Shown: in pieces, positions 38,291-46,813 of the stretch
How positions within the stretch are numbered: position 1 is the stretch's first letter
Layout of the letters: every line of letters begins with the position of its first letter
Origin: Antarcticibacterium sp. 1MA-6-2
Lineage (GTDB): Bacteria > Bacteroidota > Bacteroidia > Flavobacteriales > Flavobacteriaceae
NCBI RefSeq assembly: GCF_021535135.1
Contig: NZ_CP091036.1
Coordinates: 1,674,001-1,738,000 of the forward strand
DNA: 64,000 nt
Reading direction: 5' to 3'
Program-made: the position numbers and the translations under genes
Notes under the pieces: generated by a model
Database searches by the model: none
The model's input: only the letters and a program-made list of their open reading frames with translations
What the model was told of the DNA's origin: nothing

Positions 38291-39099
38291 TACCGTCTAA
38301 AAACCCCTGACAATTCTCCCACTTCGATCATCCTGTTAGTATGGCTATATCCCACTTCTATAATCTCTTCAATCTTACCAAAATCCAACAGTGAGAAATT
38401 CCGCATTTCCGGAGGGTCTATTAAGAAATCACATAATTCTTTTTCAGGTTGGGTATTCTGAGTAATTCCCAGATTTACTACCCGCTCCAGAATTTCCCTG
38501 GTACCGGAAAGAATTTTCTTCTCACCCGGAAAATTGACATGTGCTCCTATAAGAATTTTGCATTTTTCCCTAATAGCCGATGCCGGAAGATTGCATAGTA
38601 ATCCACCGTCCACATAGCTGGTACCATCTATAACAATAGGTGTAAATACTCCGGGAACAGAGGAAGTAGCTATTAAAGAACTGTATAGTTTTCCTTTACT
38701 AAGAAATTCACTTTTACCGGAATTAAGGTTGGTGATACCGAGATAAAAAGGTTTTTTAAGGCAGGAGTAATCATCTTCAGGAAGATACTTTTTAAGCACG
38801 CCCGGCAGCTTTTCCATCTTCAGCAGTCCGGTCCTTTGCCAGGAAAAGGTCATCACCTTCTTTACTAGTTCATCAATAAATATTTTTTCAATATCCTTAG
38901 GCGAATGCCCTGCTGCATACAACACCCCTATCAAAGCTCCCATACTAGTCCCGGAAATGATCTCCGGCTCTATTCCATGTTCAGAAAGGGCTTTTAAAAT
39001 TCCAATATGAGCATAGCCTCTGGCACTACCTCCACTAAGAGCAATCCCGATCTTATGGGGAGGTTGTTTTTTAAAAAGGTTGGTTAATAGTTTGATGTA
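38290..39099 (-). CDS. Patatin-like phospholipase family protein (start unresolved)
   Basis: The open frame contains KIGIALSGGSARGYAHIGIL, the glycine-rich oxyanion loop, then EIISGTSMGALIGVLYAAGH with the GxSxG nucleophile serine, and SYVDGGLLCNLPASA with the DGG that carries the catalytic aspartate. It is a bacterial RssA/NTE-type serine hydrolase, cytoplasmic or membrane-associated. No ATG, GTG or TTG precedes the glycine loop. The frame is open back to a TAG at 39100-39102, so either an unusual start is used or the first bases contain an error. The stop codon lies at the edge of the repeat array. Confidence 0.8.
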   Translation of the reverse strand, partial: YIKLLTNLFKKQPPHKIGIALSGGSARGYAHIGILKALSEHGIEPEIISGTSMGALIGVLYAAGHSPKDIEKIFIDELVKKVMTFSWQRTGLLKMEKLPGVLKKYLPEDDYSCLKKPFYLGITNLNSGKSEFLSKGKLYSSLIATSSVPGVFTPIVIDGTSYVDGGLLCNLPASAIREKCKILIGAHVNFPGEKKILSGTREILERVVNLGITQNTQPEKELCDFLIDPPEMRNFSLLDFGKIEEIIEVGYSHTNRMIEVGELSGVFRR

Positions 39100-39129
39100 C
39101 TAAGATTTTATACAAATTTAAATGATTGG

Positions 39130-39226
39130 ATGATGAGAGGTGGCAAGGAAAGTATAAAGTTTTGAGTGGGCAGAGGACAGACAGAGGACAGTGGGCAGAG
39201 GACAGTGGACAGTGGGCAGAAGATAT
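39130..39226. repeat. Heptamer low-complexity array (GTGGGCA/GAGGACA type)
   Basis: The plus strand reads repeated AGTGGGC, AGAGGAC and AGTGGAC words from about 39160 to 39220, directly after the stop of the four-helix-bundle gene (minus strand). The opposite sense (GACCACT words) occurs just upstream of that gene at 39640-39705, so the small gene is bracketed by inverted low-complexity blocks. Confidence 0.65.
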
Positions 39227-39229
39227 TTA

Positions 39230-39606
39230 TTATTTGCCTTTTTTGGATTTCAAATATCTTTGTAGGCTCTTGATCATTTTAAACATCTCAAGAAGCATTA
39301 TCCTTGCCTTTTGATTTTCTTCCGCACTTATATAAGACCGTCTTGAAGCAATTGTAGAACAGGTTACACACTCCCGAAGGAATCATCTGCTAGCTGTAAA
39401 TATCTGTTGAATTGTACATCGGAATCTCCTGAGCCTTCTGCAGTATTTAAAGCAATGGAAACAGCCGCCCGATTGAACTGAGAAGTTAATCCATATAATT
39501 CCTCCCTGGGAAATTTTGCAGTAAGACTATAAACATAATCTACAAAGTCAAGAGCTTTCTGATACACCTTTAGATCCTCAAAGCTAAAATGAACATCTTC
39601 AAACAT
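39230..39606 (-). CDS. Four-helix-bundle protein (23S rRNA intervening-sequence-protein family; one-base deletion near 39370)
   Basis: MFEDVHFSFEDLKVYQKALD, then FPREELYGLTSQFNRAAVSI and NTAEGSGDSDVQFNRYLQLA are typical of the S23/four-helix-bundle family that is common in Bacteroidetes. The frame is lost near 39370. On adding one base the chain continues VTCSTIASRRSYISAEENQK and ends at TAA 39230 after about 126 residues, the normal family length. An upstream in-frame ATG at 39651 is encoded by repeat DNA, so the ATG at 39606 is preferred. The molecular role is unknown. Such genes often sit among surface-polysaccharide genes. Confidence 0.75.
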
Positions 39607-39639
39607 AGATATTTTCTTTTTTAAATTTTTATCCCCCTG

Positions 39640-39705
39640 CCCTCCGACCACTGACCACTGACCACTAACTAACGACTACCCTCTAACCACTACTAACTAT
39701 CCTAC
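39640..39705. repeat. Heptamer low-complexity block (GACCACT type)
   Basis: Repeated GACCACT/AACGACTA/AACCACTA words lie between the wzc stop and the four-helix-bundle gene. They are in inverted orientation to the block at 39130-39226 and similar in wording to the large array at 37850-38285. Confidence 0.6.
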
Positions 39706-42177
39706 TCAAAATTCCTCATCGCCTTCCTCCACCACTTCTTAAACTTAACCACAGGACCTATCTCATCGTTATATCCTTTCGTGTACCTGTTGTAGGCATA
39801 GCCGTAACCGTAGCCATAACCATAGCCGTAGCCATAACCGTAACCGTATTTTGCGCGATGGACAAAGTAGTTAAGAACAAAACTGATATTTTTTATCTCT
39901 CCTTTGTTGTACTTTTCGTTGATGCTTTCCAGCATTCCGCGTTTGGTATAATCCTGGCGGATGAGGTATAGTGTAGCATCGGCATATTTAACGAGGTTCA
40001 TCGCATCGGCAACAATACCAATAGGCGGAGTATCGAGCACGATATAGTCATATCTTTGCCTCAGTTCCTCCATTAGCACCTCCATTTGATCTGTCATTAA
40101 GAGTTCCGAAGGATTGGGAGGAATGGGCCCGGCAGTAATTACGTCCAAATGGGGAATCCTGGAAGCCTGAATAATTTCATCTACAGAATTATTGCCAATA
40201 AGGTAGTTCACAACACCTGCTTCATTTTTAAGCTCAAAGTCATCAAAGATCTTCGGCTTTCTTAAATCGAGTCCCACCAGTACCGTTTTCTTTTCACTCA
40301 GGGCGAAAACAGTGGCCAGGTTCATCGCACAAAAAGTCTTTCCTTCTCCTGAAACGGAAGAAGTAATTAACACGGTTTTAGATCCGGTAACCCCCTGTTT
40401 CCTGTACATAAATTGCAGGCTACTCCGCAAACCCCGGAAACTTTCAGCAATAGCCGATTTCTGTTTATCGAAAACCACCAGGTTACCGGAAGATTTACTT
40501 TTTCCTATAAGACCCAGAATTGGAATTGGGGATAACCTGCTAATTTCATTTGCATTATGAACGTTGGTATTAAGAAACACCAAAAGAAAAACAAACGTGA
40601 GGGGAATAACCCCTCCCACCATTAATGCCATTACATAATTAAGCTGAGTGTTGGGTCCAATTTGTCCGCCGCTAAGTATCCTTTGCTGTATCTATAACCA
40701 TTACGTCACTTACATTGGCTGCCTTGATTAAACTAAGCCTCGCTCCTTTTTTCAAGAAAAAGATTGTAAGTTTTTTCGCTGATGCTATACTCCCTCTGAA
40801 TTTTAAGCAGATCCTGTTCTTCCTGGGGAAGTTTTCGTATTTCAGATTCGGCAACTGCAATTTGTCGGTTGATATCATTTAGTTCAGACTGCTGCAGACT
40901 TTTTGTAGAATTAATATTCTCAAGCAACACGCTTTTAACAGAATTTATCTGCTTAGGTCTATATCAGCAAAGACCGGAGAATTTTCTTTTAAAGAATACT
41001 GGTATTTGCTACGTTCTTCAGCTAAAGAAAGAATGCGACCTACTCCGCTTACAATACTTCCTTCTGCTATTCCCGCAACAGAAGGTGCAGGAACACTACT
41101 GTAATCATTCCTTGTAGTGAGATAATCTTCGAGAGTGTTATAATAAGCTATCTGTCTGCGAAGGTCCTCCTTCCTTAAATCCAGTGTAGAAAGTTTATTT
41201 GATATTTCAGCACTTTCCGCAGAAATATCCAGAGTGGAATTCTTGTTCCGGAACAAATTAAGCTCATCTTCCACCAATTGCAATTCCCGGGACTTCACAG
41301 CAAGGCTACTGTCAATGAACCTGATAGTATTAGTAGCAAAAAGATTCTTTCTCTCGAGCATGTTTTGACTTAACACTCTCACTGTTCCATTCAAATAGTC
41401 AACCAGCTGAGCTTTATTATCCCCGGTAAGACTGAGATTAAGGACAGAAGAATTCTGATTCTCCGGATTAACTGACACTCCTTTCCACCGACTTACTATG
41501 CCGTCAAAATTCTGAAACGTGATGTAAAAAGGTTTCCCTGGCTGCAGGGCCTGATTAGTTCGGGCTATAAATCCGCTGAAAAACGGAAGTGTAATATTTT
41601 GTCCAACTTTGAAATCCCTGCTGAATTCCTGTGGTTCCACACTTATACTACCTTTTTCTTTGGTAGAATAATTTTGAGTATTTATAACAGAAAGAACATC
41701 GGCTTTTAAATTGAAAGTCTCCTCATCTTTAAATGTAATAGTTATAGGAAGATCTATAGCCTGGGCAGCACTTGTATCTGCAAAAACCTGAAAAGGAGTA
41801 AAGCCATAAGCATTCACTCTTTGATATTCGCCCTCCTGCTGATAGCTAATATAATACTGAAGTTCCTCTACCACTTCCTCGTTATGGGAGCGGGAACGTA
41901 AAATTGTAATTGCCGTATTAACTTTATCTGAAGTTCCACCCCAGTTAAACGTTAAACTGGTATTAGAAGTAAAAAAGGGATTCTGGTCATCTTTAATGGA
42001 AATGGAATTTCCCATTTGATAAATAAGTAACTTTCGGATATTGTTATAATAGGCAACAGCAAGGCTTACTCCGACTGATACCAAAATAAGGGGCCAGTAG
42101 CTAATTACCTTTAAAACAAATCCTTTAAAGTCAAAAGTAGAACCTACATCACTAATATGATCATCTTCATGTGCCAT
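39702..42177 (-). CDS. wzc: Polysaccharide co-polymerase / tyrosine autokinase, Wzc-like (frame broken at 40951, 40732, 40671)
   Basis: The N-terminal Wzz-like domain has a membrane segment (VISYWPLILVSVGVSLAVAY). A periplasmic coiled coil follows, then a second membrane segment (ALMVGGVIPLTFVFLLVFLN). The cytoplasmic BY-kinase domain has TSSVSGEGKTFCAMNLATVF (Walker A), KTVLVGLDLRKPKIF (Walker A') and YDYIVLDTPPIGIVADA (Walker B), and ends in a tyrosine-glycine tail. Restoring ACCGGC (40951), GCCGGT (40732) and ACCGGC (40671) gives ADIDRQINSVKS, RSEAGLIKAAN and AKDTGGGQIGPNTQ. Corrected length is about 823 residues. It controls chain length and export with Wza. Confidence 0.9.
39790..39847. 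repeat. Hexanucleotide repeat encoding the (Tyr-Gly)n tail of Wzc
   Basis: About nine 6-bp units (GGTTAC/GGCTAC on the coding strand) encode alternating Tyr and Gly near the C-terminus of the BY-kinase. The tyrosines are the expected autophosphorylation cluster. The repeat could expand or contract in steps of two residues without shifting the frame. Confidence 0.85.
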
Positions 42178-42178
42178 A

Positions 42179-42973
42179 CTACAATCGCGTACTTAATAAA
42201 ATAATAGACGACAAAACAGTTAGAATGCTGGCTGCTGTCCTGAAATTTTCAATTCCTGTTGTTCCCAATCCCCAGGACTTCTGCGGAAGAGCATTAACAA
42301 GAATAAGATCATTTGGCTGAATGTAATAATAAGGACTTTTCGTGGCCGTTATGCTCGTAAGGTCAATACTGTGGATCTTCTCTGCCCCACCGGGATACTG
42401 CCTTATAATCCTAACATCTGTCATATCTCCAAATTCTGTTATTCCACCTGCATTTGCCACTGCTTCCATTATAGTAACCTGCTCTTTGTAAACCACCTGA
42501 CTCCCTGTTCCTATTTCCCCTAAAGTAGTATATCTTATTCCTGCCAGCTTAACGGTTACAAATATGTTGGCCTGTTCTTTAAAGTAATTATCCAGAAGTT
42601 CCTGTTCTATTTTTTCCTGAACTTCTTCTACTGTATATCCTAAAACATTTATTTCTCCAAGCGTTGGTACCCGAATATTCCCGTGCAGGTCAACTGTAAA
42701 ACCATCATAATACATTGCCTGTTCTCCGGTGGCATTTGCGTTTGTTTCTCCAATAGGATTAAACATTCCCACCAGTTCCTGGTCCAAAGCTTTTACCCTG
42801 ATGCTTAAAAGATCGTTTACCTGAATCCTGTACGGTTTTTTAAGCCTCTGTATCGACAAAACACTGTCTACAGCAGTTTCAATTGGTTGCAGGTAAGTGG
42901 TTTTTTTTGCAGAAATACAGGAGGTAAAACATAAAGCAATTACCAGTAAGAACAACAGTAGATTTTTATTCAT
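42179..42973 (-). CDS. wza: Polysaccharide export lipoprotein, Wza-like
   Basis: 264 residues. The N-terminus LLLFLLVIALCFTSCISAKK is a lipoprotein signal with cysteine at the lipobox. KPYRIQVNDLLSIRVKALDQ begins the Poly_export domain. GNIRVPTLGEINVLGYTVEE and VTIMEAVANAGGITEFGDMT are SLBB-type blocks. ASILTVLSSIILLSTRL is a C-terminal hydrophobic segment. It forms the outer-membrane channel or periplasmic ring. The wzc ATG follows immediately after its stop, so the two are one operon read from the divergent region at 42974-43907. Confidence 0.92.
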   Translation of the reverse strand: MNKNLLLFLLVIALCFTSCISAKKTTYLQPIETAVDSVLSIQRLKKPYRIQVNDLLSIRVKALDQELVGMFNPIGETNANATGEQAMYYDGFTVDLHGNIRVPTLGEINVLGYTVEEVQEKIEQELLDNYFKEQANIFVTVKLAGIRYTTLGEIGTGSQVVYKEQVTIMEAVANAGGITEFGDMTDVRIIRQYPGGAEKIHSIDLTSITATKSPYYYIQPNDLILVNALPQKSWGLGTTGIENFRTAASILTVLSSIILLSTRL

Positions 42974-43414
42974 ATGGGGGCTCCATCAAATTTGTTCAGG
43001 AAGATAGAAAATGTTACAGCAGTCTCCCCAAAGTATTTTAACCTCAAATAAGTCGGCTTATTGTGCTTTTCTTTTTCTGCGGTTAAAATTTTTATCTTCT
43101 TCAGCCGCAAACACATAGCCATCTTAATGTAATGTTAAGAAACAAATATAAGTGAAGAAAGCTAATTATAAAATTATTCTTGTGCTGCTTTTCGTTTTTG
43201 TGCTGCTCAAAAGAGTGAATATCTATGGTTGTCATACAGAAGAATAGGTTAGTCACTAATGCACTAATGATTTTTTTACCATTGTTGGAGTGTTCAGTTG
43301 AAGCTACGTTTCTGCGTAAATCTGCGAGATCTGCGGGAGATCTCAGGTTTGCACAGCCTCACATTAGAAGCTGAAATAATTTCAGCTTGACGGGTTTAGT
43401 TAGCTCCTCCGCGA

Positions 43415-43690
43415 GAGATTCTTCTGAATCCGCCTGAAGCGGTTTCTTCAAAATGACAAATAACCGTGTTCTGTCTTGTGAATGCTGGGAAGAGTTCCTT
43501 TGTATGATCCTTCTCCGCAAGAGATTCTTTCTGAATCCGCTTGTAGCGGCTTCTTCAGAATGACAAATAATTGTGTTCTGTCTTACGAATGCTTGGATAG
43601 TTCCCTTGTATGATCCTTCTCCTGAAGAGATTCTTTCTAAATCCGCTTGTAGCGGCTTCTTCAGAATGACAAATAACCGTGATCTATTTT
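43415..43690. repeat. 106-bp tandem repeat, two and a half copies
   Basis: GAGATTCTT recurs at 43415, 43521 and 43627, exactly 106 bp apart. Each copy contains a hairpin, GAATCCGC...GCGG(C/T)TTC, followed by AGAATGACAAATAA and TTCTGTCTT. The last copy is truncated. The copies differ by a few bases. Function unknown. Confidence 0.75.
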
Positions 43691-43885
43691 GCGAGTGTTT
43701 TTGTCATTCTGAACGAAGTGAAGAATCTCAAAGTCGTCATTTTATTCTCTCTTGTTTCTTGTCTCTTTTCTATTTTCTATTTTCTTTTGTCTTACGTCTT
43801 GACTCTTGATTCTTGATTCCTGTTTCTTAATGCCCGTTTCCTAACTCTCCCAAAAACATCCTTCCCAATTCCCCTCTAAATTAGC

Positions 43886-43893
43886 TACTTTTG
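43886..43893 (+). promoter_or_regulatory. Candidate Bacteroidetes -7 promoter box for the ABC-F gene
   Basis: TACTTTTG matches TAnnTTTG exactly and lies 14 bases before the GTG start of the ABC-F gene, implying a very short leader. A clear upstream TTG element is not seen. Confidence 0.45.
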
Positions 43894-43907
43894 CAAAAAA
43901 TTTTACT

Positions 43908-45775
43908 GTGAACTATTTATCGGTTGAAAATATACGCAAATCTTTCGGGGAGCATGAATTGTTCTCTAATCTCTCCTTCGGAATAAATGAGGGCCAGAAG
44001 GTAGGCTTCGTGGCCAAGAATGGCACCGGAAAAACTACCCTCCTGCACATCCTCGCTAGATACCGATGCTCCCGATGAGGGAAGAGTGGTTTACCGGAAA
44101 GATATTCAGAGCGCTTTTCTTGCCCAGGAACCGGACCTGGATCCTAACCTAACGGTTGAGCAGACAATTTTCGCTGCCGATAATGAAATCCTGAAGGTTA
44201 TTGCCCGGTACGAGAAAGCTTTGGAGAATCCCGATGATGCCGATGCTTACCAGAAGGCTTTTGAAGAAATGGAGATGCACCAGGCCTGGGATTTCGAGAC
44301 TCAGTATAAGCAGATCCTGTTTATGCTGAAGCTGGACCAGCTGGATAAGAAAGTCGGCGAACTTTCCGGAGGGCAGAAAAAGCGTCTTGCCCTTGCCAAT
44401 ATGCTGCTTCACAAGCCGGATTTTATTATTATGGATGAGCCTACCAACCACCTGGATCTGGATATGATCGAATGGCTGGAGGGATATTTTAAAAAGGAAA
44501 ACTTCACCATCTTCATGGTTACCCACGATTAAGTATTTCCTGGAGCGGGTGTGTAATGAGATTGTGGAGCTGGAGGATGGGCAATTATATACCTACAAAG
44601 GAAATTACTCCTATTACCTCGATAAAAAGGATGCGCGCATCGCACAGGAGCAAACCAATACCGACAAGGCCAAACAGCTTTTCAAAAAAGAACTGGAATG
44701 GATGCGCTAAGCAGCCGAAAGCCCGTACCACCAAATCTAAATCCCGGATTGACGATTTTCACGAAATAAAGGATCGCGCCTCAAAGCGCCGAAATGATCA
44801 TAAGGTGCAGCTGGAAATAAGTATGGAGCGCCTGGGCAGCAAGATCGTGGAGCTGCACAAGGTTTCCAAAAGCTATGAGGATAAACAGCTTCTCAATGGC
44901 TTCGAATATAACTTTCAGAAAGGTGAACGCATCGGGATCATTGGAAAAAACGGAACCGGAAAATCAACTTTTCTAAATATCCTCACCGGAAAAATTAAAC
45001 CTGATGCGGGTAAAGTAACTATTGGTGACACTATAAAGTTCGGCTACTATACCCAGGCAGGAATTAATGTAAAACCGGGGCAGAAAGTAATTGACGTGAT
45101 TCGGGAATTCGGAGATTTTATTCCGCTGGCAAAAGGTGGCAGATCTCTGCACAGCAATTATTGGAAAGGTTTTTATTTGACCGCAAGAAGCAGTACGATT
45201 TTGTTGAGAAACTCAGCGGAGGTGAGAAAAAACGTTTGTATTTGTGTACTATCCTCATCCAAAATCCAAACTTCCTGATCCTGGATGAGCCCACAAACGA
45301 TTTAGATATCGTAACTCTAAATGTCCTCGAAGATTTCCTCCTCGACTTCCCCGGATGTCTTGTAGTGGTTTCTCACGACAGGTATTTTATGGATAAGATT
45401 GTAGACCACCTGTTCGTCTTTAAAGGAAATGCCGAGATAGAAGATTTCCCCGGAAATTACACCGACTACCGCGATTACGAAGCGAGTCAGGCACCGGAAG
45501 AAACAGCCAGGCCAAAAGAATCTGCTCCTGTCCAGAAACAACAAAATTCCGCACCTTCTTCCTCTCCCGGACTTTCCTACAATGAGAAAAAGGAATTCGG
45601 AAAGCTGGAGAAAGAAATTGCCAATCTCGAAAAGCAAAAAGAGAAGATCCAGTCAAAATTCCTGGAGGAATTAAGTGGCGAGGAAATAGACAAAACCTCC
45701 CTGGAACTTCAGAAAGTAATGGATGAAATTGAGACTAAGACGGAAAGGTATTTTGAGTTGGGGGAGAAAATGTAG
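43908..45775 (+). CDS. ABC-F family ATPase (frame broken at 44055, 44528, 44706 and 45136)
   Basis: The start is GTG at 43908: [20 protein letters not shown]. The first ATPase domain has [16 protein letters not shown] and [20 protein letters not shown]. The second has [20 protein letters not shown] and [20 protein letters not shown], then [13 protein letters not shown]. There are no membrane segments, and a charged coiled-coil tail ([20 protein letters not shown]) resembles Uup. Restoring RCCGGY at the four breaks gives LAGTDAPDEG, THDRYFLERV, MRRQPKART and KGRQISAQQL. Corrected length is about 621 residues. ABC-F proteins act on the ribosome (translation rescue or antibiotic protection). Which role applies here is open. 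Confidence 0.9.
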
Positions 45776-45782
45776 GGAATGG

Positions 45783-45845
45783 AAGTACAAAGTTAGAAGG
45801 TAGAAGGTAGAAGTTAGAAGTTAGAAGTTAGAAGTTAGAAAATTA
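45783..45845. repeat. GTTAGAA heptamer array
   Basis: Directly after the ABC-F stop the sequence is a run of AGTTAGA/AGGTAGA heptamers. It starts within 10 bases of the coding end, like the other heptamer blocks in the window. Confidence 0.7.
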
Positions 45846-45880
45846 GTATAATACGCCACAGCGTGCTTGTGATGTGAAAA

Positions 45881-46150
45881 AAAAAGCTCCTTCCCTTGTT
45901 TTAAGGGAAGGTGGCTTCATTGGCGAAAGACAATGAAGACGGAAGGGTTGCAGAGCGGATGACAAATTTTCTGTTACATAAATCTTTTGCGTAAAGAACA
46001 ACTTTCTCAAACCCAAGAAACCACCCCGTCCGCCGAGGGCGGCCACCCCTCCTTAAAAAAAGGAGGGGAGCATTTTAATTGCCGTTCAACTAAATTTCTA
46101 CTGATCACTTTTTCCGGCACCCTTTAGGGTTGGGGTAAAACGGAAAAAGA
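45881..46150. repeat. Multi-hairpin interspersed element, unit 1, with palindrome-B tail
   Basis: A 191-bp unit (45881-46071) begins AAAAAGCTCCTTCCC and ends GGAGGGGAGC, so its ends are inverted repeats. Inside are hairpins: CCTTCCC...GGGAAGG, TCATTG...CAATGA, an imperfect CCGCC-type stem, and CCCCTCCTT...AAGGAGGGG. It is followed by a tail (46072-46150) carrying a CACCCTTTAGGG palindrome related to palindrome B of the 131-bp array. Short apparent reading frames across these units are not genes. Confidence 0.75.
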
Positions 46151-46170
46151 GTTCTAAGCCTCCTCATCGT

Positions 46171-46214
46171 GAATCAATTCTTTTCCCCGACCCTAAAGGG
46201 AGGAATTGATTCAG
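46171..46214. repeat. Palindrome-A copy related to the DUF559 array
   Basis: AATCAATTC...CCCTAAAGGG...GAATTGATTCAG matches palindrome A of the 33992-35110 array with a few substitutions. It follows a B-like palindrome at about 46106-46150 in the same B-then-A order. Confidence 0.75.
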
Positions 46215-46238
46215 AACTTTTGAAATTATAAGATCCGT

Positions 46239-46430
46239 AAAAAGCTCCTTCCCTTGTTTGAAGGGAAGGTGGCTTCATTGGCGAAAGACAATGAAGACGG
46301 AAGGGTTGCAGAGCGGATGACAAATCCTCTGCTACCTGAAATCTTTTGCGTAAGAACAACTTTCACAATTCCCAGGAAACCACCCCGTCCGCCCAGGGCG
46401 GCCACCCCTCCTTGAAAAAAGGAGGGGAGC
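46239..46430. repeat. Multi-hairpin interspersed element, unit 2
   Basis: A 192-bp unit nearly identical to unit 1, with the same terminal inverted repeats and internal stems, and an imperfect CCGTCCGCCC...GGGCGG stem. It lacks the palindrome-B tail. It is 13 bp from unit 3. Confidence 0.75.
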
Positions 46431-46443
46431 TTGTGAAAGGACC

Positions 46444-46712
46444 AAAAAGCTCCTTCCCTTGTTTCAAGGGAAGGTGGCTTCATTGGCGAAAGACAATGAA
46501 GACGGAAGGGTTGCAGAGCGGATGACAAATTCTCTGCAATCCGAAATCTTTTGCGTAAAGAACAACTTTCTCAAACCCAAGAAACCACCCCGTCCGCCCA
46601 GGGCGGCCACCCCTCCTTGAAAAAAGGAGAGGAGCATTTTAATTGCCGTTCAACTAAATTTCTATTGATCACTTTTTCCGGCTCCCTTTAGGGTTGGGGT
46701 AAAACGAAAAAA
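46444..46712. repeat. Multi-hairpin interspersed element, unit 3, with palindrome-B tail
   Basis: Unit 46444-46635 starts 205 bp after unit 2 and matches it closely. The following tail (46636-46712) repeats the tail of unit 1 including the CCCTTTAGGG core. The remaining bases to 46813 are the leader of the TPR regulator gene, in which I see no clear promoter. Confidence 0.75.
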
Positions 46713-46813
46713 AAAACCGGATGGAAGGTCGCTGAGCAGGCACATCAATAACGCGGAGGTAAAAGAGAGAAAACGAACAACAGGTAAATTATTCTTCCTA
46801 AATTCGTTTTAAG

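Larger units (their letters stand above)
42974..43907. other. Long divergent intergenic region with repeats
   Basis: 934 bases without a gene, between wza (minus) and the ABC-F gene (plus). The part next to wza must hold its promoter, but I cannot place it. From 43415 to about 43690 lies a 106-bp tandem repeat. At 43703-43733 is a CATTCTGAACGAAGTGAAGA element of a type scattered in Bacteroidetes genomes. From 43740 to 43840 the DNA is a pyrimidine-rich run of TCTTGTTTC/TATTTTC-like words. No structured RNA was recognised. Confidence 0.65.

Noticed and set aside
40672..40930. Small independent genes between the two large parts of wzc
   Set aside because: They are the coiled-coil segment of wzc between corrupted RCCGGY sites at 40951, 40732 and 40671.
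45843..46528. Several short minus-strand open frames across 45.8-46.5 kb
   Set aside because: They are the same peptide read from the three copies of a multi-hairpin repeat and have no coding support.
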